From an uncultured Pelagibacteraceae bacterium (GTDB lineage: Bacteria > Pseudomonadota > Alphaproteobacteria > Pelagibacterales > Pelagibacteraceae), in contig CACEEW010000004.1 of the NCBI GenBank assembly GCA_902558705.1, forward strand, positions 1 to 64,000: DNA of 64,000 bases. The letters run 5' to 3'. The notes below the pieces were generated by a model. It had not been told where the DNA came from, searched no databases, and saw only the letters and a list, made by a program, of their open reading frames with translations. This document shows positions 9,048 through 18,315 of the stretch, piece after piece (within the stretch, counting starts at the first letter, position 1; every line of letters starts with the position of its first letter). A program made the translations under genes and the position numbers.

Positions 9048-10059
9048 TTTTTATACCAAGTCTATCTTTGATCGTTTTTGATGAAGTTGTAAATTCAAAC
9101 CTATATTTTTCATTAGGTCTTGCTAACTTAAAGCATGCTCTAGCAGCTAAAGCTCCTTCATGAAAACCTGATAAGATAAGTTTTAATTTACCAGGGTATT
9201 TGCAAATATCTCCTACTGCATAAATGCCTTTTTGGTTTGTTTCAAATTTTTCTGTATCTACATCTATAGTTTTTTTATCAATATTTAATCCCCAATTAGC
9301 AATTGGACCCAGTTGCATAATTAAACCAAAAAAACCTAAGACATAATCAGTTTTTAAGTTTTTAGTCTCTCCATCATCACTTTTGATATCAATACTTTCT
9401 ATTTTGCTCGATCCACTTACGCTTACAAGCTGATATTTTGTTAATAGATTAATTTTTCCAGCACTGGTTAATTCTTTAACTTTATTTAATGTTGCTTGTG
9501 CACCTCTAAATTCATCTCTTCTATGTACAAGATTAACTTTTGCAATTTTTGATAATTCAACTGCCCAATCTAAAGCACTATCTCCCCCACCAAAGATTGT
9601 AACCGTTTTTCCTTCAAATACTTTTTTATCCTGAACTGAATAAAATATGGATTTATTTTCAAATTTTTCACATTCTTTGGGGGAGAATTTTCTTGGTTCA
9701 AAAGAGCCTACTCCACCAGCAATTATAACGTTTGGTGTAGAAAAAGACTTACCGTTATTTGTTTTAACAATCCAATTATCATTGTCTTTTTTTACTTCAT
9801 CAACTCTTTCACCCAAATGAAATTTAATATCAAAAGGTTTTAATTGATTAATTAAATTATTTGTTAATTCCTCACCAGTACACTCTGGTACAGCAGGGAT
9901 ATCGTAAATTGGTTTATCAGGATATAGCTCTATACACTGTCCACCGATTTTATCTAAATTATCCACTACCTCACAATCTAAACCAATTAGTTTTAATTGA
10001 TGTGCAGTAAACAAACCAGTTGGTCCTGCCCCAATAATTAATGCATCTGTTTTGATCAT
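9040..10059 (-). CDS. Ferredoxin--NADP+ reductase (thioredoxin-reductase-like type)
   Basis: GAGPTGLFTAHQL, GGGDSALDWAVEL, GIYAVGDICKYPGK; next to a 2Fe-2S ferredoxin. Confidence 0.85.
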   Translation of the reverse strand: MIKTDALIIGAGPTGLFTAHQLKLIGLDCEVVDNLDKIGGQCIELYPDKPIYDIPAVPECTGEELTNNLINQLKPFDIKFHLGERVDEVKKDNDNWIVKTNNGKSFSTPNVIIAGGVGSFEPRKFSPKECEKFENKSIFYSVQDKKVFEGKTVTIFGGGDSALDWAVELSKIAKVNLVHRRDEFRGAQATLNKVKELTSAGKINLLTKYQLVSVSGSSKIESIDIKSDDGETKNLKTDYVLGFFGLIMQLGPIANWGLNIDKKTIDVDTEKFETNQKGIYAVGDICKYPGKLKLILSGFHEGALAARACFKLARPNEKYRFEFTTSSKTIKDRLGIKSD

Positions 10060-10380
10060 TTAAGTTTGCTTTGATGGAATATCCACTATTAATCCATCCA
10101 GTTCATCAGAAACTGTAAGTTGACAACTAAGCCTACTATTTGTTTTTGGTTCAAATGCCATATCTAACATATCTTCTTCACCATCTTCTTTTTTTGGAAG
10201 TTTATTAAACCAATCTTCTTTGACATAAACATGGCAAGTAGCACAGGCCATTCCTCCTCCACAATCAGCGTCAATTCCTGGAATATCATTTTGGACAGCT
10301 CCTTCCATTACTGTTAAGCCATTTTGTACTTCAACGGTATGACTTTGCTTATCATGGGTGATATAAGTTATTTTTGGCAT
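10060..10380 (-). CDS. 2Fe-2S ferredoxin (adrenodoxin type); start corrected to [10 protein letters not shown]
   Basis: [15 protein letters not shown]...RLSCQLTV cluster ligands; the longer ORF start at 10428 lies inside a terminator hairpin. Confidence 0.92.
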   Translation of the reverse strand: MPKITYITHDKQSHTVEVQNGLTVMEGAVQNDIPGIDADCGGGMACATCHVYVKEDWFNKLPKKEDGEEDMLDMAFEPKTNSRLSCQLTVSDELDGLIVDIPSKQT

Positions 10381-10397
10381 GAGATGTATATAGCCCT

Positions 10398-10440
10398 TAA
10401 AAAAAATAGGGCAAGTATGCAAAAACATACTCGCCCTATA
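10398..10440 (-). terminator. Rho-independent terminator of the proteorhodopsin gene
   Basis: Inverted repeat atagggcgagtatg-TTTTTG-catacttgccctat (13/14 paired), followed on the minus strand by a T-run; 20 nt after the proteorhodopsin stop. Confidence 0.85.
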
Positions 10441-10459
10441 AATTTAATTTAAGTAGTAA

Positions 10460-11233
10460 TTATCTGGCTCTAGCTCCAGCTCCAGAACTTACTGCAGCAG
10501 CCCAAATTACTAGACCGAATGCAATTTTGTTAATGAAGTCAGCTAAATTGTAAACGACGTTTAGTGAGTTAGCGTCTACACCACCTGTTAGGTAACCAAA
10601 TACATAACCTAGTGGGTAAATTGCCCAACCTACTGTAACGATCATTCTCATCGCACTAAAAGCAGTAACAAGAGCTTTGTTTCCACTTTTTGAAGCAGCT
10701 TTTCCAGCTTCACCTGAGAATATTTCATAAAGAATGTATACCCAACCTGCCATACCGATTACAAAACCAAGTGTAGCGTTGATGTATCCAGCTTCCCCTA
10801 AATATCCACCGATTAACATTACTAATGAACCAATTAACAATCTCCAGAAAATTCCAGAGTTTGCTTTTCTTACAGCTACTAGAATTAAGTAGAATTCTAT
10901 CATCTGTAATGGCACAGTAATTAACCAATCAATATATCTATATACTGTTGGTGAATCGCCAGTTGATACCCATACATCTCTCATGTACATGTAATGGATA
11001 AAAGCAATACCAGTTACTAGACCAGCTACTGTTACTGATGTCTTCCACGCTGGATTAACAGTGCTTCTTTCCATAAAGAAAAAAGCTGTTGAAGCCAACA
11101 TACCCATTGAAATTATCCAAAAAGATATTCCAACGAAGTCATCTTGCGCTAACATAGCGGTCGCAGCGTTTGCTACAGTCGTGATACCCACTAAGGCAAC
11201 AGCTGTGAGAGCAAACAATTTAAGTTTTTTCAT
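10460..11233 (-). CDS. Proteorhodopsin, light-driven proton pump, blue-absorbing type
   Basis: RYIDWLITVPLQMIEFYLIL (Asp acceptor, Gln tuning residue, Glu donor), FIHYMYMRDVW, retinal Lys in ADFINKIAFG; signal peptide. Confidence 0.97.
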   Translation of the reverse strand: MKKLKLFALTAVALVGITTVANAATAMLAQDDFVGISFWIISMGMLASTAFFFMERSTVNPAWKTSVTVAGLVTGIAFIHYMYMRDVWVSTGDSPTVYRYIDWLITVPLQMIEFYLILVAVRKANSGIFWRLLIGSLVMLIGGYLGEAGYINATLGFVIGMAGWVYILYEIFSGEAGKAASKSGNKALVTAFSAMRMIVTVGWAIYPLGYVFGYLTGGVDANSLNVVYNLADFINKIAFGLVIWAAAVSSGAGARAR

Positions 11234-11282
11234 AAAAAACTCCCTCTTTAGTTAGTTTTTACTTGTTAGTTTATATAAACTA

Positions 11283-11302
11283 GGCTTAAGCATTCTTAAG
11301 CC
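11283..11302. promoter_or_regulatory. Perfect 8-bp inverted repeat in the proteorhodopsin upstream region
   Basis: ggcttaag-catt-cttaagcc, 50 nt upstream of the proteorhodopsin start. Confidence 0.5.
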
Positions 11303-11447
11303 AAAGTTGTGCGTTAAATACCAAATTAAAACAGTTAATAGAAGACAAAATTTCCATTAATAAGCATTGATTTTACTTACTTTTTAAAATTAAATACAAT
11401 TTTTAAGTTAAAAATCAAAAAAAGGGCAATAGCGAATCAAATTTTAA

Positions 11448-13349
11448 ATGTCTGTCAAATTCAACAAAATCTACGAACAATCAATTAATAATCCAGAAAA
11501 ATTTTGGGAGGAAGCAGCAAATGACATCTTTTGGTTTAAAAAACCAACTAAAATTTTAAACAAATCAAACCCTCCTTTCTATAAATGGTACGAGGATGGC
11601 ATTACTAACACCTGTTATAATGCACTAGATATTCACATTGATCAGGGTAACGCGAAAAGAACTGCACTAATATACGATAGTCCGATCACTGGTAACAAAA
11701 GTAAATTCACTTACGAGGAATTAAGATCAAAGGTTTCAATATTTGCAGGAGCTCTTAAAGACCAAGGCGTTAGTAAAGGAGATAGAGTTATCATTTATAT
11801 GCCTATGATACCAGAGGCAGTAGTTGCTATGCTTGCTTGTGCAAGAATAGGAGCAATACACTCTGTAGTCTTTGGTGGATTTGCATCTAACGAGCTCGCA
11901 AGTAGAATTGATGATAGTAAAGCAAAAGTATTAGTCACTGCTTCATGTGGTTTTGAGCCTGGAAGGACCGTAGAATATAAACCACTAGTAGATGAAGCAA
12001 TTAAACTTGCTAATCACAAAATTGATAAAATGATTTTATTTCAAAGATCAGGTCATGAGGTAAAATTAAATGCTCCTAAAGAGGTAAGTTGGGAAGAAGT
12101 AGTTTCAAAAGCAAATGAAGTTGATTGTGTTGAAATGAATTCAAATGAATTTGCCTATATTCTATATACATCTGGAACCACCGGTACTCCTAAAGGAATA
12201 GTAAGAGATATTGGTGGTCATATAGTTGCATTAAAATGGACTATGAAAAATATTTATAACATAGATGCAGGAGATATTTGGTGGTCAGCAAGTGACATTG
12301 GTTGGATTGTTGGACATTCGTATATTGTTTATGCTCCTTTGTTTAAAGGATGTGCGACAGTTTTATTTGAAGGTAAACCAGTAGGTACTCCAGATGCTGG
12401 AGCGTTTTGGAAAATCATTTCTGACTATAAAGTAAAATCTTTATTTACAGCTCCTACTGCATTTAGAGCAATTAAAAAAGAAGACCCGGAAGGAAAATTT
12501 TTTTCTAAATACGATTTATCAAAATTTGAAAGTCTATTTCTTGCTGGAGAAAGAGCAGATCCAGATACAATCAAATGGGCTGAAAATTTATTAAATGTTC
12601 CTGTCATTGATCACTGGTGGCAAACTGAAACTAGCTGGGCAATCAGTTCTAATTGCACAGGAATTGAAATGATGGAAACGAAATATGGTTCAGCTTGTAA
12701 AGCTGTTCCTGGTTATGATGTAAAAATTATAAAGTCAGATCAAACTTTAGCTAAACCAAACGAAATGGGAGATATAGTTGTAAAACTACCTTTGCCTCCT
12801 GGAACTTTTCCAACACTTTGGAATGCTGATAAAAGATATAAAGAAAACTATATGTCAAACTATGATGGTTATTATCAAACGTATGATGCGGGACATATTG
12901 ATGAGGATGGATATATTTGGATTATGTCACGAACAGATGACATTATAAATGTAGCTGGTCATAGATTATCTACAGGTGCAATAGAAGAAGTTTTGTCTGA
13001 ACATCAATCAGTTGCTGAGTGTGCTGTCCTTGGTATTGCAGATAAGTTGAAGGGTCAATTACCTATAGGCCTTATTGTATTAAAAGCAGGTGTTGAGAAA
13101 GATAATGAAACAATTTCAAAAGAATGTATTCAAATGGTAAGAGACAAAATTGGTCCTGTGGCTGCATTTAAAGTTGCAGTAGTGATTAAAAGACTTCCAA
13201 AAACCAGATCAGGAAAAATATTAAGAGGTACTATAAGAAAAATTGCAGATAATGTTGAATATAAGATGCCACCAACAATAGATGATCCAGCAATTTTAAG
13301 TGAAATTAAAGAAGATCTTATCAAAAATAATATTTTAAAAAGTGGTTAA
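11448..13349 (+). CDS. prpE: Propionyl-CoA synthetase-like acyl-CoA ligase
   Basis: ACS-family motifs YTSGTTGTPKGIVRD, DHWWQTETSWAI, KTRSGKILRGT, plus PrpE-type GFEPGRTVEYKPLVDEAI. Confidence 0.85.
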   Translation: MSVKFNKIYEQSINNPEKFWEEAANDIFWFKKPTKILNKSNPPFYKWYEDGITNTCYNALDIHIDQGNAKRTALIYDSPITGNKSKFTYEELRSKVSIFAGALKDQGVSKGDRVIIYMPMIPEAVVAMLACARIGAIHSVVFGGFASNELASRIDDSKAKVLVTASCGFEPGRTVEYKPLVDEAIKLANHKIDKMILFQRSGHEVKLNAPKEVSWEEVVSKANEVDCVEMNSNEFAYILYTSGTTGTPKGIVRDIGGHIVALKWTMKNIYNIDAGDIWWSASDIGWIVGHSYIVYAPLFKGCATVLFEGKPVGTPDAGAFWKIISDYKVKSLFTAPTAFRAIKKEDPEGKFFSKYDLSKFESLFLAGERADPDTIKWAENLLNVPVIDHWWQTETSWAISSNCTGIEMMETKYGSACKAVPGYDVKIIKSDQTLAKPNEMGDIVVKLPLPPGTFPTLWNADKRYKENYMSNYDGYYQTYDAGHIDEDGYIWIMSRTDDIINVAGHRLSTGAIEEVLSEHQSVAECAVLGIADKLKGQLPIGLIVLKAGVEKDNETISKECIQMVRDKIGPVAAFKVAVVIKRLPKTRSGKILRGTIRKIADNVEYKMPPTIDDPAILSEIKEDLIKNNILKSG

Positions 13350-13674
13350 AACTTATTTATTTCTTGTAGGTGCAATTTTTTGTGAGGTAGCTGGTACAAT
13401 GCTTCTTCCTGTATCACAAAACTTTACAAAACTAATTCCGACGACTTTATTAACAATCTTTTATTTGACTGCCTTTTATTTATTAACTTTTGTAGTTAAC
13501 AAACTTCCTATTGCAATTGTTTATGCAACATGGAGTGGACTTGGAATATTCTCAATAGCGATACTAGGTTACATATTCTTTAAACAAACTTTAGCTTGGC
13601 AAGCAATTTTAGGAATGTTTTTAATTGTAATTGGAGTTGTGCTTGTAAATACGTTTACAGTAAAACTTAATTAA
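13342..13674 (+). CDS. Small multidrug resistance (SMR/EmrE) family transporter
   Basis: 110 aa, 4 TM; GAIFCEVAGTMLL and IVYATWSGLGIFSI. Confidence 0.85.
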   Translation: MVKTYLFLVGAIFCEVAGTMLLPVSQNFTKLIPTTLLTIFYLTAFYLLTFVVNKLPIAIVYATWSGLGIFSIAILGYIFFKQTLAWQAILGMFLIVIGVVLVNTFTVKLN

Positions 13675-14974
13675 ATTTTAAAGGAGTTCCGTCTGGTTCT
13701 CCTAAAATTTTACCATTCTTCATCTTTATTTTTCCAGCAATAATAGTTGAAACAGGTGTCCCTTTAAATTCAACACCATTAAAAGGAGACCATCCACACT
13801 TACTCTCTATATTTTCATTTTTGATGACAATTTTTTTATTCATATCCACTATTGTAAAATCTGCGTCAAATCCCTCTTTAATAAATCCCTTATTCTTAAT
13901 GCCAAAAATTTTAACTGGATTTTCACAAACAAAATTCATCAATTGATTTAGAGATAACTTTCCATCATTAATATGATTTAACATAACAGGCATTAAAGTT
14001 TGAACACCAGGCATGCCAGATGGTGAATTTGGATATTCTTTATCTTTATTTATTTTTAAATGAGGTGCGTGATCCGAACCTATAGTGTCATTAAAATTAT
14101 TTTTAACTGCATACCATAATCTATCATAATGAGACTTGTCCCTTATTGGAGGGTTCATCTGAGCATAGGTACCAAGTTTATCATAACAGTCAGGTGCATA
14201 AATTGTTAAATGCTGTGGAGTAATCTCAAAAGTAATATTTCCTTTATGTTGAGATAAAAAATCAATCTCTTGCTTTGTTGTTATATGTAGGACGTGCGCT
14301 TTTTTATTATAACGCTCCGCAATACGAACTATCCTTCTTGTTGATGAAATTGCACATTCATCACTCCTCCAAATTGGGTGAGAGTGAACATCTCCTTTCT
14401 TAATCAATTTTTTATTAACATTTAAAATTGCTTCATCTTCAGAGTGAACAGCTACAACTTTAGAACTATTTTGAAATACTATTTCAATATCTTTTTCATC
14501 AGCAACTAAAAGATTTCCTGTTGAAGAACCTGCAAAAAGTTTGATCCCACAACAACCCTCTAAATTTTTTAAATCTGCTAAATCTTTAGCATTATCTGCT
14601 GTTGCGCCAAAATAAAAAGCGTAATTGCAATACATTCTATTTTTTGCAAGGTCTAATTTTCTTTGGAATTCTTTTTTATTTGATGTTGGGGGATTAGTGT
14701 TTGGCATTTCAAATACTGCTGTTATTCCTCCAGCAATAGCTGCTCTACTTCCTGAGTGGAGATCTTCGGTATCTGTAGATCCTGGCTCCCTAAAATGAGT
14801 TTGAGTATCTATACATCCTGGTAAAACAGTTAGACCTTTAGCGTCTATGGTGTCTTTAGTCTCTTCAGTGATTTTACCTATGTTTTGAATTTTGCCATCT
14901 TTAATGGAAACATCGACATCTTTAAGCTCCCCATCAATATAACACTGACCATTTTTGATTATAAGATCTAACAT
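13667..14974 (-). CDS. pyrC: Dihydroorotase / cyclic amidohydrolase
   Basis: PGCIDTQTHFREPG, GIKLFAGSSTGNL, DHAPH. Confidence 0.85.
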   Translation of the reverse strand: MLDLIIKNGQCYIDGELKDVDVSIKDGKIQNIGKITEETKDTIDAKGLTVLPGCIDTQTHFREPGSTDTEDLHSGSRAAIAGGITAVFEMPNTNPPTSNKKEFQRKLDLAKNRMYCNYAFYFGATADNAKDLADLKNLEGCCGIKLFAGSSTGNLLVADEKDIEIVFQNSSKVVAVHSEDEAILNVNKKLIKKGDVHSHPIWRSDECAISSTRRIVRIAERYNKKAHVLHITTKQEIDFLSQHKGNITFEITPQHLTIYAPDCYDKLGTYAQMNPPIRDKSHYDRLWYAVKNNFNDTIGSDHAPHLKINKDKEYPNSPSGMPGVQTLMPVMLNHINDGKLSLNQLMNFVCENPVKIFGIKNKGFIKEGFDADFTIVDMNKKIVIKNENIESKCGWSPFNGVEFKGTPVSTIIAGKIKMKNGKILGEPDGTPLKFN

Positions 14975-15017
14975 TTATGAAAAAAGTAATTATATTAAAA
15001 GTTCGTTTGATGCAAAT

Positions 15018-15905
15018 ATGAAAAATAGTGTTTTTATATTACAGGATAGAGCCATAATTTATGTCAATGGTCCAGATGCTAAAGATTTTTTACAAAATCT
15101 TATAAGCAATGACATTAATAAAGTTACAGATAATTCAAGTTGTTTTGCCTCTTTGCTGACCGCGCAAGGTAAATTTCTGTTTGAATTTATAGTAGTTAAA
15201 CATAAGTCAGGATTCTTTATTGATTGTGAAAAAAATCAATCCGATGAAATATTTAAACAATTGAGTCTATATAAAATTAGATCAAAAGTTGAAATTTTGA
15301 ATTTAAGTAATGAGTTTGTTGTTGCAAGCTTTGGGTACGAAAAATACCTGTCAATTGAAGGCTCTAAGGATATTCTAGGTTTTACCTTCAAGTATAGAGA
15401 GGACCCAATTATTTTAGATCCAAGAAATAAAAATTTAGGTGCAAGATTAATTATTAACTTAGAAAAGCTTTATTTATCACTTAAAAAATTAGACCTTAAA
15501 GATGATAAAATTGAAAACTATTATATTCAAAGTCATAATCTTGGGATAGTTCCAAAAAACTTGAATCAATTACAAAATAAATTATTTGGTATTGAGTGCA
15601 ACTATGAGGAACTTAATGGAATTGATTTTAAAAAAGGATGTTATGTTGGTCAAGAAAATACCGCGAGAATCAAGTTAAAAAATAAACTTTCAAAAAGATT
15701 ATTACCTATCAAAGTTATCGAGGGAGAACTGTCTGAAAATGAAAAAATTTACAATAATAATATCGAAATTGGAAAAGTTCTAATTAGTAATGATTACCCT
15801 TTTGGGCTGATCAAATATCAAGATGAAAATTTTAATAAAGATCAAACTTTTAAAAGTGAAAATGGTACTTTTAAAGTTTTTATACCTCAATGGCTTAAAA
15901 TTTAG
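15018..15905 (+). CDS. ygfZ: YgfZ/GcvT-like folate-binding Fe-S cluster assembly protein (ORF track start 14955; 15018 preferred)
   Basis: KGCYVGQENTARIK signature; GPDAKDFLQNLISNDI. Confidence 0.85.
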   Translation: MKNSVFILQDRAIIYVNGPDAKDFLQNLISNDINKVTDNSSCFASLLTAQGKFLFEFIVVKHKSGFFIDCEKNQSDEIFKQLSLYKIRSKVEILNLSNEFVVASFGYEKYLSIEGSKDILGFTFKYREDPIILDPRNKNLGARLIINLEKLYLSLKKLDLKDDKIENYYIQSHNLGIVPKNLNQLQNKLFGIECNYEELNGIDFKKGCYVGQENTARIKLKNKLSKRLLPIKVIEGELSENEKIYNNNIEIGKVLISNDYPFGLIKYQDENFNKDQTFKSENGTFKVFIPQWLKI

Positions 15906-15909
15906 GTTT

Positions 15910-15995
15910 TGGTGCGGCCAGAGAGACTCGAACTCTCATGGACTAGGTCCACACGGCCCTCAACCGTGCCTGTCTACCAATTTCAGCATGGCCGC
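15910..15995 (-). tRNA. tRNA-Leu(GAG), CCA encoded
   Basis: GCGGCCA/TGGCCGC acceptor, CACGG-TTGAGGG-CCGTG anticodon arm, long variable arm, GTTCGAGTC T-arm. Confidence 0.95.
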
Positions 15996-16036
15996 AAATA
16001 TGACCCACATTAAATCAATGACAAGTAGGTTTCAAA

Positions 16037-17041
16037 TTGATAAATTTTCCCATGGAATTTAATCAAGAGGTTAAAAAAGCTACTGATCCAATTTATCAGA
16101 AGATATCAAAGGTTATGCCTGAGATTGAGTGGTCAGTGCATGCTCCCTATATTCATAAAATTAATAAATTAAAAAAAGAAAAAAATGCAGTTATTCTTGC
16201 TCACAACTATCAAACTCCAGAAATCTATCATGGTATAGCAGATTTTTCTGCAGACTCTTTAGCTCTTGCAGTTGAAGCATCAAAAACTTCAGCAGATATA
16301 ATTGTGATGGCTGGAGTTCATTTTATGGCTGAGACAGCAAAACTAATGAGTCCTAATAAAAAGGTTTTATTACCAGACATGAAAGCTGGTTGTTCTTTAT
16401 CATCATCTATTACAGGCAAAGATGTAAGACTTTTAAAAGAAAAATATCCAGGAGTTCCTGTGGTTTCATATGTTAATACATCAGCAGATGTAAAAGCAGA
16501 AACAGATGTATGTTGCACTTCTGCTAATGCTGTTAAAATTGTAAAATCACTTGGAGTAAAAAAAGTAATATTTTTACCTGATGATTATTTAGCAAAATAT
16601 GTTGCTTCTCAAACAGATGTTGAAATTATTGCATGGAAAGGCATTTGTATGGTTCATGATCAATTTAATGAAAAAGAAATTAATGATATTAGAGATAAAA
16701 ATCCTGGAATTAAAATTATAGCTCATCCAGAATGTCCTCCCGAAGTTATCAAGGCAAGTGACTTTGCTGGTTCAACTTCAGGAATGATTAATTACGTAAA
16801 AGATAATCAGCCTAAAAAAGTTATGATGGTAACTGAATGTTCAATGAGTGATAATATTCAAGTAGAAAATCCAAATGTTGAATTTATTAGACCATGCAAT
16901 CTCTGTCCACACATGAAAAGAATAACTCTACCAAAAATCTTAGACTGTCTAGAAAATGAAACTGGTGAAATTATTATGGACCATGAGACAATTAATAAGG
17001 CAAGATTGTCAGTAGAAAAAATGGTTGCTATTGGTAGATAG
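16037..17041 (+). CDS. nadA: Quinolinate synthase A
   Basis: ILAHNYQTPEIYHGIADFSADSLALA, VCCTSANAVKIV, HPECPPEV, RPCNLCPHMKRITL. Confidence 0.96.
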   Translation: MINFPMEFNQEVKKATDPIYQKISKVMPEIEWSVHAPYIHKINKLKKEKNAVILAHNYQTPEIYHGIADFSADSLALAVEASKTSADIIVMAGVHFMAETAKLMSPNKKVLLPDMKAGCSLSSSITGKDVRLLKEKYPGVPVVSYVNTSADVKAETDVCCTSANAVKIVKSLGVKKVIFLPDDYLAKYVASQTDVEIIAWKGICMVHDQFNEKEINDIRDKNPGIKIIAHPECPPEVIKASDFAGSTSGMINYVKDNQPKKVMMVTECSMSDNIQVENPNVEFIRPCNLCPHMKRITLPKILDCLENETGEIIMDHETINKARLSVEKMVAIGR

Positions 17042-17047
17042 CTTTTT

Positions 17048-17881
17048 GTGTCAAAAATAAAACTTAGTGAAAATTTTATAAGAAACACCGTTAAGCTTGC
17101 ACTTAATGAAGATTTATTTCCATCAGGAGATATAACCTCTAATCTTGTTCAAAATAATAAAATTATAAAAGTAAAATTAATATCAAATCAAGATGCTATA
17201 ATTGGTGGTCTTTTATTTGCTAAGCATGCTTTTTCTTTAGTTGATAAAAAAATTAAATTTTTAATAAAAAAAAAAGATGGTTCTTTTGTAAAGAAAAAGT
17301 CATTAATTGCTTTAGTACAAGGAAAAGCCCAAAATATATTAATTGCAGAGAGAGTTGCTTTAAATTATTTGTCTCATATTTCAGGAATTGCAACTAAAAC
17401 AAACCAGTTTGTTAAATTGGCTGGTAAAAAATGTAAAATTTGTTGCACACGTAAAACAATTCCAAACTTAAGAGTAATTCAAAAATATGCTGTAAAACTG
17501 GGTGGAGGAACTAATCATAGATTTAATTTGAGTGATGAGTACCTGATTAAAGACAATCATGTAGCTTCTTCAAATATAAAAAGATTGGTCTCTCTAGCTA
17601 TCAAAAATAAAAGAGGAAAAAAAATTACTGTAGAAGTTGACAATTTAAAACAACTTAAACAAATAATAGGACTCAAATTTAATACTGTTTTATTTGACAA
17701 TATGAATATGAAAAATTTAAAAACAGGTGTTAAGATTGCAAAGAAATATTACGAAACTGAAGCTTCAGGAAATATAAATCTCAAAACTGTTAAAACAGTT
17801 GCTGCAACCGGAGTAGATAGGATTTCAGTTGGAAGCATCACTCATAGTGCTCCAGCTGTAGATCTTAAATTAGAAATTTAG
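17048..17881 (+). CDS. nadC: Nicotinate-nucleotide pyrophosphorylase (GTG start)
   Basis: ALNEDLFPSGDITSN, CTRKTIPNLRVIQKYAVKLGGGTNHRFNLSDEYLIKDNH. Confidence 0.96.
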   Translation: MSKIKLSENFIRNTVKLALNEDLFPSGDITSNLVQNNKIIKVKLISNQDAIIGGLLFAKHAFSLVDKKIKFLIKKKDGSFVKKKSLIALVQGKAQNILIAERVALNYLSHISGIATKTNQFVKLAGKKCKICCTRKTIPNLRVIQKYAVKLGGGTNHRFNLSDEYLIKDNHVASSNIKRLVSLAIKNKRGKKITVEVDNLKQLKQIIGLKFNTVLFDNMNMKNLKTGVKIAKKYYETEASGNINLKTVKTVAATGVDRISVGSITHSAPAVDLKLEI

Positions 17882-18249
17882 TCAACAAATTTTGAAAGAT
17901 CAGGTTTAAAGTACTTGGGACCTTTCATAACTTTGCCTGACTCATTATAAATTGGCTTTCCGTTTTCATCCAATTTACTCATATTAGAGTTTTGAACCTC
18001 CTCAAAACACTTGTCTAAATCAATGCCAAATGCATGCCCTGCTCCATAAGTTACATACAAGATGTCTGTGAGTGCATCTGCTACCTCTAGTAAATCATTA
18101 TTATTCATGGCTTCTTTAAGTTCCTCAACTTCTTCTATAATTAGATCGATCCTTAATTTATTGATTTTATCTGTGCTTAATGCGGGTTTATCCTTTACCT
18201 CTTGACCAAAAGTTTTCATGAAAGTTCCAACCTTACTAAAATTTGACAT
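17878..18249 (-). CDS. MazG/PRA-PH-like nucleotide pyrophosphohydrolase
   Basis: LIIEEVEELKEAMNNNDLLEVADALTDILYV helical EExxE...ExxD motif. Confidence 0.8.
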   Translation of the reverse strand: MSNFSKVGTFMKTFGQEVKDKPALSTDKINKLRIDLIIEEVEELKEAMNNNDLLEVADALTDILYVTYGAGHAFGIDLDKCFEEVQNSNMSKLDENGKPIYNESGKVMKGPKYFKPDLSKFVD

Positions 18250-18315
18250 ATTGCTCCTGTAAGTTTTATATAATTAATGTATATTTATAATAATTTATTA
18301 ATTACTTGTTAATCA

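Noticed and set aside
10381-10428. N-terminal extension of the ferredoxin ORF
   Set aside because: Encoded by the proteorhodopsin terminator; [10 protein letters not shown] at 10380 is the natural start
15823-16062. 79-aa ORF on the plus strand
   Set aside because: Overlaps the ygfZ end in another frame and runs antisense through tRNA-Leu
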